Source: Neolentinus lepideus HHB14362 ss-1 | Taxonomy: Eukaryota; Basidiomycota; Agaricomycetes; Gloeophyllales; Gloeophyllaceae | Length of the DNA: 30,305 bases | Reading direction: 5' to 3' | Assembly (NCBI GenBank): GCA_001632425.1 | Contig: KV425616.1 | Coordinates: 121,417-151,721, forward strand | In this document: positions 10,615-18,756 of the stretch, piece by piece | How positions within the stretch are numbered: position 1 is the first letter of the stretch | Layout of the letters: each line of letters starts with the position of its first letter | Made by a program: the position numbers and the translations under genes | Notes under the pieces: model-generated | The model's database searches: none | Seen by the model: only the letters and a program-made list of their open reading frames with translations | What the model was told of the DNA's origin: nothing

Positions 10615-11572
10615 TTACACCTTGTACCGACGCCCTGTTTTTGTGAAGAATGTTTGGAGGATGTAGACTTGGAAGCTGAAGAACAGGTGGAGGAGGGTAA
10701 AGAAACGGAGGTGGCGGTGGTGGTGTGTAGTATGAGAGAATATTAGTGGGCTGAAGGTATGCGGAGGACTGAAGGACGTACACAGCCATTCCAATGATAC
10801 CCATACTCTCGAGGACAGCGTACCAGAAGAGGCGGCTGAAGTACGGAGACAGGTAAGCACGGAACGCGCGTGAGGACAAGGACACGCACCTCTTGATTGA
10901 TTTGACGATCGAGAACCCTCTTGCCTCTCTCGTATGGAAACTTCCAGCTCATCAGCCCACCCCACTCATCACCACACTCCAACAAAACACTCACTATCTC
11001 TGCATCCTCTTAATATTCATCAACATCCCATGCAGCTTGAAAATGCTCTCCTCCAGCGCGCTCGTGTGGTCCGCGACCTGGCCGGGCTTCGCGCTCGCCT
11101 CCCGCCGCGGCTCGCTCTCCACCATGATGTCAAAGTCGATGAGCTTCTCGGTGAGCGTGGACATGTCGTTCTCGAAGCAGAAGGAGTACTCCCCCACGGT
11201 GTTCGCGGTGAAGACGTAGTCGCCCTGCCGCTCGCGCTGGCCGTCGAGCAGGGGTTTCTCGTTCGGGTCGCGGACTTCGTAGTCGATGTCGAAGGAGCCG
11301 CCGGAGGTGACCTGCGGGCATGCGGTCATACACTTTCCTCGCGTGTGATGAGGTATGGATACGAACTGCAAAGTAGAACTGCAGACATTGTCAGCACATC
11401 GCATGCAAGTGAAGCACCAATCACTCACGCCAATCTTCTCTCCCGCCTTGTCAACGTCCGCGTAGAAACACAGGCGCTCGTTCGCGCCAATGGCGGTCGT
11501 CAGCGCAGACCCCCGCACTAGTCTAGCGAGCCATAGCGCCAAGAATAAGGAGGACAACCAGGGGCTGAGCAT
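10615..11572 (-). CDS. p24 (emp24/gp25L) family GOLD-domain cargo protein, gamma-like
   Basis: p24 proteins cycle between ER and Golgi in COPII/COPI vesicles and help package cargo. Exons: 11429-11572, 11367-11378, 10995-11311, 10890-10940, 10782-10835, 10615-10675; phases agree and give 212 aa, the usual size. Seen: signal peptide about 1-21 (MLSPWLSSLFLALWLARLVRG), GOLD domain with the conserved Cys pair (C35 in LCFYADV, C97 in YSFCFEND), the DMSTLTEKL stretch, a helical stem (ALEESIFKL), a C-terminal membrane span (LFWYAVLESMGIIGMAV), and a short cytosolic tail with FF and basic residues ending RRYKV. The CFYADV start of the GOLD domain resembles the gamma (TMED/Erp2-3-4) branch; the exact subfamily is an inference. 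Exon 2 is only 12 nt. Head-to-head with the Rua1-like gene. Confidence 0.95.
11367..11378 (-). other. 12-nt microexon of the p24 gene
   Basis: Encodes FYFA between EKIG and VTSGGSFD, restoring the conserved KIGFYFAV-SGGSF stretch of the family. The flanking acceptor is CTGCAG and the donor GTTCGT fits GTNNGT. Both introns are phase 0, so skipping it would keep frame and drop four residues of the GOLD beta-sandwich. Confidence 0.85.
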
Positions 11573-11714
11573 GTTGCGTGGAACTTAAAGTTACAGCACG
11601 GTGGCGGAATTACTTGAGAATGTGTGACACTGACACGGTCACGCATCGCGTACTGCTCGACTAGCATCTTCTCATCTGCTCGATTTTTCGTTGCTCGTGC
11701 CATAGATACTGACC
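11573..11714. promoter_or_regulatory. Very short bidirectional promoter, p24 / Rua1-like
   Basis: Only 142 bp lie between the two divergent start codons, so both 5' UTRs and core promoters must fit in or overlap. No TATA box is obvious. The centre has a CACTGACACGGTCACGC stretch rich in GTCAC/TGAC half-sites. Confidence 0.6.
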
Positions 11715-13566
11715 ATGCCATACACTCGCTGCTTTGCCAATGACCTCGAGAAAACCTCCCTTCCAGGCTCACCTCAAAATCCGGACTTGTCAAGCCTTCG
11801 CTCGCCGTTCGTGTTCCGCAAGGCACCCCAAACCCTCCTCTTGCCGAGCTCTCCCCGACTAACGCACAAAGAATCGTGGTTCTGTACTGACTCGCCTTGC
11901 ATGTTCAACACCCCTCTTGGACTGTACGACCTGAGATCTCACACACCGTCTCGAACGCCATCGCTGGCTAGCACCTCCAGAAGTCTATCATTTTCTCCAC
12001 CCAAAACTATGGACAACGTGGACATCTTTACCACCCCCCTGGCGTCTATTCACGTTCCGAGCGAGCCTGACGACTCGCCAGTGCTCCGCCGCGCGTTCCT
12101 GGACAAATCTCAGTCAATTTCCTCGGGCTTCAGATCTTACTCAGTCTCGACCAATTCCACTGGCAGCGCCTCAGATGATCTGGATCTGGAATTCTGCTAC
12201 CTAGGCAGTACCGTCCCCGCTCCTATCTACTCGTGTTCGGTTTCACAGTCGTTATCTCAGTCTGATGGGTTTCTGACGCCTTGCTCTACTCGTTTTACTC
12301 GCTCTGCTCGGACGTCTCCGCTAACTCCTCTGACTCCACTTACGCCGCAGGACTTTGGACGCTCGCCGGTTGACTATATGCGCTCCCCTCTTTCGGATAT
12401 TCTCAGCTCGGGCGCCGATGGCCTCGCAGGAAACAAGGGAACGAAGAGAAAGCGCTGCGACTTTGAAGTGGAATCTCCGACACCGCGAATGCGCGTGAAA
12501 ACCAAGTCTTACGAGTCTCGGTTCGCTCACTCCGGCTCTGGCAGCACTGAACACTCCCTCGAAAACAATCTGACGCAGGCTGGTACTCACAAGAAGGATA
12601 TCCGCATATTTACCGCAGATGTTCCCATCCACCCCTCCTTCCCGGGGTTCTACAGGCGCTTCCACGTGTCTTCGTACCACCAACACAACACCCATCTGTA
12701 AGCCTCCGTTCCTCGCTTCATTCATCATCTGCATGTATCTTGACATCTACAGCATCGCAAAACTGGAAAGGGAAGGCACCTACCAGCCGCCTCCGTCGCC
12801 TTTGGATCTGTACGCCCCGCGTTTCGTGAAAGGCATTGGGCGGACGAAGATGGGGCTCTGTCCCATTTGTATCGAAGGTTCGAGGCCCCTTTGATCGTTG
12901 GAACTGGGCTCATATGGTTTCTTTGATATGAAGGTGTGGAAGGAGAGAAGAGGTGGTTTTACATGAAGACGAGTGCATATAAGTGGTGAGCGTGCCCTGT
13001 TGTCTAGCCTCCTGCTTTACTGACTCTGGGCAGAGTGTTCTCATCTTGTGTTTAGTATTAACTGATCGAGTGATGCGTGGGGACAGTTATCACATGCAAT
13101 ACTACCACGGGATATCCCCTACGACGTCCCGCCCGTTCTCCCCGCCCACCGCCTTCCGCACGCGCGCGCGGGAGAACCCGGCCCCGAAGGAGCGGAGGAA
13201 GCTTGTGGAGGGAAGGTGCCACAAGTGCCGCAAGTGGGTGGCGTGCGAGGGGGTTAAGGATGTGGAGGTGAAGGTCAGTCGGTCGTCGCGCTGTTTTTTT
13301 TTGCTTGTTTTCTGTTTGTTTCTGTGTTTTGGATGATGATAGCTGATATTCGTTCGTGCTAGGTCCCGGAGATATACTGGTGTGTTTCCTCCTCGCTTTC
13401 CTGTGTTCTTTATCATTCTACCTTGACTTGTTAACCTATGCGGGGCGGCAGGTGGAAGCACGCAGCGGCTTGCCACCGCGGGTCGGAGATCGTCGGCGAG
13501 GGTGGGTGGTATGTCGAGGACGGGATTTGGAGAGATGTATGCAGTGCGGAGGGCGTGGAAGTCTAG
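11715..13566 (+). CDS. Rua1-like transcription regulator (Rua1 C-terminal zinc domain)
   Basis: Exons: 11715-12697, 12753-12877, 12934-12985, 13087-13273, 13363-13379, 13452-13566; phases agree, 492 aa. The first 300 residues are low-complexity, Ser/Thr/Pro-rich with many SP/TP sites (TSPLTPLTPLTP), then a basic patch (GTKRKR) that may be a nuclear signal. The C-terminal third matches the Rua1 C-terminal domain, named for the Ustilago maydis activator of ustilagic acid genes. Zinc-ligand patterns: C364-x2-C367 ... H389-x4-H394 (CPIC / HMQYYH) and C431-x2-C434 ... H458-x3-C462 (CHKC / HAAAC). The motif FYRRFHVSSY precedes it near residue 315. DNA binding is likely from the family; targets are unknown, and proteins with this domain are widespread in basidiomycetes without ustilagic acid. 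The 12878-12933 intron uses a weak donor (GTTCGA) but joins CPICIEG to VEGEKRW in frame. Confidence 0.88.
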
Positions 13567-13807
13567 GTCACAAGCATGTCAGTGTTTTTCTTTTTGCTGT
13601 CTCGTTCTCGTCCTTGTCATGTTCTGTCCATATCTTTTCCTGTTACATGGACTGCTCATGGATGTGGCCTTCTTATCTTGGTACCAATGTAAACTGTCGT
13701 CATGTCCTGTTATGCATCCAAATACTGGTAGCCTATTTTGAGATGAAAAGTGGCTGTGCTCCAGTTTCGACCTTGTGTGTGAAGTGCAAGTTGTTTGTCG
13801 AGCCGCG

Positions 13808-14805
13808 ATGTCCGCTCGTCAGCTGCTTGTAAGGCCGTCGCGTATTGTCGTCGGAGGGAGATGGAGGTGGTACAGCGATGTCGGTCGCGGTGCGAGTGTT
13901 CCAGAGGTCGACGGACATAGGTGTGTGGACGTTTGATTTGATGAAGGTATTCGTTGAATCAGAGGTGTACAAGGTCTGCTGCTGCAGCAGGAGCGGATGG
14001 GTCGCCGTCGATACCTGCACCCATGCCAGAAGAAATTTTTATTCCATCAAAACCGGCAGCGAATGCTAGTCCAGCAGTTCCTGACTCAGAGGCAGTGCTA
14101 CCGCTAGTAAACGCTACAGAAACAGCGTCGACGCCAGACGCCACTCAAACGCCAACGCAAGAAACCACTAAAGCTGTATTGCCAACACCGGAAGTGTCGC
14201 AAAACTGGCTCGACAGTATTAAGCAATCCTCCCAGTCCGGGTTCTCCGAGCCTGAATGGGCCGCCTCCATCGTGCACGGCCGGAGCCGTCACGAACCCCT
14301 CTACCACGCGCGCACGCACAACATCCCCGTCGCCCTCCTGCATTTCCGCTCGTACACCCCCTCCCTACTCGACCTCTTTGTGCACTTCGCCTCGCATGCT
14401 GCCTGCTCGCTAGGCATCCCCATCTCCCGCCCCGCGAAGCTTCCTACGCAGCGCAGTCTGTGGACAGTCCCGCGTAGCCCGTTCGTGCACAAGAAGGCGC
14501 AGGAGAACTTTGAGAGACGAGTGCACAAGCGGCTCGTGAAGGCGTGGGACGCGGACCCGACGGTCGTGGAGAGGTGGGTGCGGTACCTCGAGAAGAATGC
14601 GATGCCGGGTGTTGGGATGCGGATCGTGCGGTGGGAGAGGGCGCCCGTTGGCGTTGGGGAGAAGGTGTATATTGAGGCAAGGAAGGGGGTGAGGGAGCGG
14701 GTGGTCACGGATAAGGAGAGGATGAAGAGGCTTGGGGAGCAGATTGTGCAGAAGGAGCTCGCACCGACGCAGACGGTTGCGACGACAGTTGCGACGAGCT
14801 CATAG
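13808..14805 (+). CDS. RSM10: Mitochondrial small-subunit ribosomal protein uS10m
   Basis: Component of the mitochondrial small ribosomal subunit head. Exon 2 (13974-14805) carries the S10 domain: HARTHNIPVALLHFRSY, ISRPAKLPTQRSLWTVPRSP, FVHKKAQENFERRVHKRL, ending in a charged tail. Exon 1 (13808-13920) encodes MSARQLLVRPSRIVVGGRWR, an Arg-rich, acid-free N-terminus typical of a mitochondrial presequence, which is why I chose this start over the internal in-frame ATG at 13954. The intron 13921-13973 has a GTGTGT donor; the acceptor could also be at 13963 with the same frame, so a few residues near position 38 are uncertain. Full product 314 aa, with an Ala/Pro/Thr-rich linker of about 70 residues before the domain. 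It follows the Rua1-like gene by 241 bp on the same strand. Confidence 0.92.
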
Positions 14806-15003
14806 TACTCTATTCCTCTTACTCTACTACTATATATGCTCCATACCACCCTGCAAAGTATTTGGCAATTTTGTAGTCACGGCTGGCTGCTAGGCGCTAC
14901 GCAGCCACCCGTAGGACTCGCGAGTTTTAGCTTTCACACTTGCCGCGAAAACGCGTCTTCAACTACTTGCACCTTTCCATCACCACCACCGACGTCGCGT
15001 ACG

Positions 15004-15931
15004 ATGTCCGCGCAGGACAACGACCCCTTCTACCTCAGGTGCGCATTGTTTCCTGCTCTCTCCCCTAATATCCCTTCCTGTGCACACGTACTGACGTTGA
15101 ACGCGGGTGATATGCAGATACTAGTACGTCCTGTGTTCCCTCTCAAGCAAGTGAGAACTGAGCGCGGAACGTGCAGCACGGGCCACTCTGGCAGGCACGG
15201 CCACGAGTTTCTCGAGTTCGAGTACTCACATGGAAGGCTGCGGTATGCAAACAACTCAAACTACCGGAATGACTCGTTGATCCGGAAGGAGAGTAAGTCC
15301 TGCTCATTATCTTTCCCCCCTTACTGGTACTGATGCGTTTGGTCTGATACAGTGTGGATCGGACCACTCGTTGTAAAAGAGCTTAAGCGTATTGTTGAGT
15401 CGAGCGAGATCACAAAGTGCGTTGCCCCCTGTCCTAGTTTAGCATCTATTTGACTGCGTGCATAGGGAGGACGACACGAACTGGCCAAAGCCCAACATCG
15501 TCGGCAAGCAGGAGCTCGAGATCCGAGTCGGAAGTGACCACATTGCATTCGAGGTGTGTATTGTTTCCCTTTACTTCGTCTTTGTATTCTTTATTGTCTT
15601 GCCGTTCCCTCTTTGCCTTGCGGTCTCCCGTCTTCTTCTCTTCCGTCTTACAGTTTGAGTTTGTGTGTGGATGAACATTGATCGCTGTATGCACGTATAG
15701 ACGGCAAAAATCGGCTCCCTCGTCGACATCCAGGATAGCGAGGACCCCGAAGGCCTCCGTGTGTTCTACTACCTCGTGCAGGATCTTAAGGTGTGTTCTC
15801 TCTTTCCAACCCGCTACTCACTTACTTCCTCCGTTTGTTCCCCACCTTTTTGTTGCGAAACTAACCTGACCTACGCATAGTGCCTCATCTTCTCCCTCAT
15901 CTCGCTGCATTTCAAAATCAAGCCGATCTAG
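15004..15931 (+). CDS. mago: Mago nashi (MAGOH), exon junction complex core
   Basis: Mago pairs with Y14 (RBM8A) and locks eIF4A3 onto spliced mRNA; it acts in the nucleus and cytoplasm in mRNA localisation and quality control. Exons: 15004-15038, 15118-15123, 15177-15292, 15353-15416, 15466-15553, 15701-15790, 15881-15931; phases agree and give 149 aa against 146 in human. Nearly the whole conserved protein is visible: [90 protein letters not shown]. Exon 2 is a 6-nt microexon (ATACTA) that supplies the two conserved tyrosines. Seven exons for a 149-residue protein is very fragmented. The stop is followed by about 780 bp to the convergent aldo-keto reductase. Confidence 0.97.
15118..15123 (+). 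other. 6-nt microexon of mago
   Basis: Six bases, ATACTA, lie between a TATGCAG acceptor with a textbook CTGAC branch site (15091-15095) and a GTACGT donor. With the AG left from exon 1 and the C of exon 3 they encode R-Y-Y-T, exactly what Mago needs between FYL and GHSG. Skipping keeps frame and turns RYYT into ST. Confidence 0.85.
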
Positions 15932-16711
15932 GCTTTTCTCAGCTCGTACTCGTGCTTTCATTTTGGTCTGTCTGCTGTGCTGTAATAATCCTAGCCTAGC
16001 GTGAAAGATGCTTTGTGCTATCATAACATTTTCCCCTGGCGCCCGGGGAAGAGGCGCTGGGGGGCGTGCTGTGTTGGGTATCGGTATGTCCATTGTTGAG
16101 GTAGTGCTGAGTTCGGTTGCTGACTGGGTCGGTTGTAGACGTGCTTGAAAAGATCGGCTGCATATCGTATCTTCAAGCTCTGAGCTGCAAGTGTTGCTCG
16201 GCAATGCAGCGGGACATGTTGTAAGTGGCGAACATACATTATCCTGAAGGCTCCTTCGTCTTGTAATGGCAAGGCCTAGTTTGCCATCTGATACTTCGCT
16301 TGTGATGTGACAAATATATTTGAATATAATATAATGCATCGTATACCTAACGACTTTGCAATGCGGCTTCTTCTCTCCGACCTTCGCGGCATGTACGAGT
16401 GGATGACAACTGCTTACAGAACAGTATAAAGGCCGCTAGATGACGACGTACTCGCAAAGAACGCCCTTGTCCTCACCGGATGATGGAGTTCGTGACGAGG
16501 AGATATTCGTCGGAAGGTATGTTTCATCTCTGGGCTCACAGAGCTTGCAAGGGTATCAGGGAAGAAGCATGACAGATGTCAAAAACACATTTACGGAAGT
16601 CAGAAATAGGTCGCTGAGTGGTAATGTACCTCAACACATATGACATTACACATTACACCCTACCCAAGATATGCATAGACAGTTCTAGTGTTACATTGAA
16701 CCCACCATGCC
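15932..16711. other. Convergent intergenic region, mago / aldo-keto reductase
   Basis: 780 bp containing the 3' UTRs of both genes. An AT-rich patch (16310-16335, AATATATTTGAATATAATATAATG) could serve polyadenylation. A GC-rich inverted repeat occurs at about 16030-16050 (TTCCCC...GGGGAA). Frames at 15818-16339 (-) and 16440-16643 (+) have no family resemblance. No gene is called. Confidence 0.5.
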
Positions 16712-18431
16712 TCAACCCCACAAATGCAGCTCAGCATCACTAACATCCCAATACCTTCCACCTTGCACTGGGTGCTGCACCAATACTTGCTTCACAGCTT
16801 CTATTTCCTCCGTAGAGAGCTCTACCTTGGCGGCAGCCACATTCTCTAGAGTCCTAGATTTGTTCCTGAAAAATATGTCAACATTAGGCTACAGACTATG
16901 GGCAAACATAAGGGGAGACAGCCACAGGAAAGGATAGAACCACAAACGACAGTGAAAATTTATGCAAGATAAGGACACTTACGAGGACCCAGGAATAGGA
17001 AGCATGCATGGCTCAAGCTGGGCCACCCAAGCAATGCACAATTGGGCAGAGGTGATCCCTTTCTTATCTGCCAGGGTCTTCAGGGCCTGTACTATATGCT
17101 TGTTATGTTCAAAGTTCTGCGAGGGCATAAAATTTTAGACAAGGCAACCATCAGATGACGGGAGAAGAGCCGAACCTCGGGTTTGAATCTAGAGAAGTTT
17201 CTCCTCCTATCCTCAGCTTAATACACGCGTGATGAGCTCAGGCTACAGTAGACTTCCTTGGTGAGCTGAAACATACCTGGAAGGTCATCCGGACTTGTCC
17301 ATCGTCCTGCTAACAGACCGCGTCCGAGAGGCCTGACCCACCATCCTTCATTAGAACAACGAATATATCCCTGAAGTACGGGAGCTTACGAGTATGCAGC
17401 AACGGAGATGTTGAGCTCCTGAGCAGTTTCAATGACTAACGTGAAGCTAGGTCATGCCGGTAAAAGAGGGTGAGGAAGAATGCATATACACACCCTTCTT
17501 GGTTTCTTCTTCATACGACCAAGGGGAGACTTCGATCTCAACCGCCGTTATAGGGTAGACCTAAACAGGGGTAAAGATCCAGACAAAGTCACTGTAGAAA
17601 CAAAGATGAAACGTACTGCATTACCACGCCTCAGTGTCTCCGCCCTACATTCCGACATCCCAATGTGGTCAAATTTGCCCTCGTCAATGAGAGCTTTCAT
17701 GGATGCGATGGCATTTTCTATCGGTACCCTATGATCGACGCGAGCAGACTGGAACAGATCGACGCGCTTCGTGCCGCGGAGGGCGCTGTTGATGTTGTCG
17801 ATGCTCCGGCGGAGGTTCTTGGGACTACGTACCTCGATTAGAGATAGTGAAGACGGAAGATGGTGTGGAGTACCTACGACGCGTCGGGTTCGAAGCTTCG
17901 ATATTTTAGTCCACCCTTGGATGTATGCGGCGTTAAGCTGGTATCAATCAATTCGATCGGGGGTAATTGCCCACCTTCACGGAGAGAAACGTCCTGTCAG
18001 CATAGTCAGGATATTTGGTAAAGAACCGCGCCAGCATCTCCAAATTGGCGGTAGAGAGGTTCGGGCCGTAAAACTCGCCTTTACACTGGTCGATTCATCA
18101 AGTCCCAAAACGTCAGATAGACGGCGCACCGCTGTTGATGAACATCTTCGCGCCCTCGGGGAGCGCGTCCACGCCAGCCTTGATGGCCGCGAAGCACTCC
18201 TCATCGTGCTCGTTCGTCGTGTCCTTCCATCTGCAATACCAGCAGTGTTCGAATGAGCTTGTGATGACCGGGTAAAGTCGCGACAAGATGAACGAACGTC
18301 ATCATCATTAGGCCATGCTATAGGTAGACGTGAGTGCCTGTCGAGACCAGACTTTTGATTGTACTGACCCCGATCTTCCCGACTGTAACGTTAGAGGCGG
18401 TCCCGCCGAGTCTCATGACGGTAGTGGCCAT
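16712..18431 (-). CDS. Aldo-keto reductase, pyridoxal reductase (Plr1/AKR8-like) family
   Basis: Probably an NADPH-dependent reductase of pyridoxal or another carbonyl; the cytosolic TIM-barrel family includes fission yeast Plr1. Twelve exons: 18369-18431, 18298-18317, 18130-18230, 17975-18078, 17878-17915, 17617-17824, 17494-17560, 17390-17435, 17277-17332, 17176-17216, 16983-17116, 16712-16865; every phase joins, giving 343 aa, normal length. Motifs: GHGLMMMTW, MFINSGEFYGPN (catalytic Tyr65), RTFLSVKGG (Lys96), RRSIDNINSALRGTKRVDLF, GKFDHIGMSEC, ITAVEIEVSPWS, AAYSPLGRGLL, LPIPGSSNKSRTLEN. As in Plr1, the usual catalytic Asp before the Tyr is Asn (INSGEFYG) and the HRVD motif is ARVD. Exon 2 is only 20 nt. 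The substrate is inferred from the family only. Divergent from glycogen synthase. Confidence 0.93.
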
Positions 18432-18756
18432 GGGGGAAATTTGGAATTGGAGGGGGACGAAGACGGGGGATGGGGGCCAGAAGAAAGGTAGATACCGATA
18501 GCACGGCCTATTCTAGTCGAGAGGGGAGGATATATGCGCGCGGAACCCTGTTGGGAACTGCATAGACGGATCTAGCCGTCGTGTGTTCACGGCATCGAAT
18601 GCGGGGAAGAAGCACGTGCGGTCCAATGAGGTCATTGGGTTCCTGGACTCTGGACGCGTTACCCCAGACTCATCCTGCCTCCCTATATTACCCCGTACTT
18701 ATCCTGCCCATCGCCTCGTCGTTTCCTTCGTCGTCGCTGCCAACAATCTCTACGAC
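18432..18756. promoter_or_regulatory. Divergent promoter region, aldo-keto reductase / glycogen synthase
   Basis: 325 bp between the two start codons. A TATATG run at 18531-18536 is the only TATA-like site and could serve either gene. An out-of-frame ATG at 18599 would open a long upstream frame overlapping the glycogen synthase start if the transcript begins before it. Confidence 0.5.

Noticed and set aside
13954..13973. ATG at 13954 as the uS10m start
   Set aside because: It lies inside the predicted intron; the upstream exon supplies a good mitochondrial presequence and joins in phase.
18583..18756. 58-codon N-terminal extension of glycogen synthase
   Set aside because: It contains no in-frame ATG and the extra residues do not resemble the family; 18757 sits just before the conserved domain.
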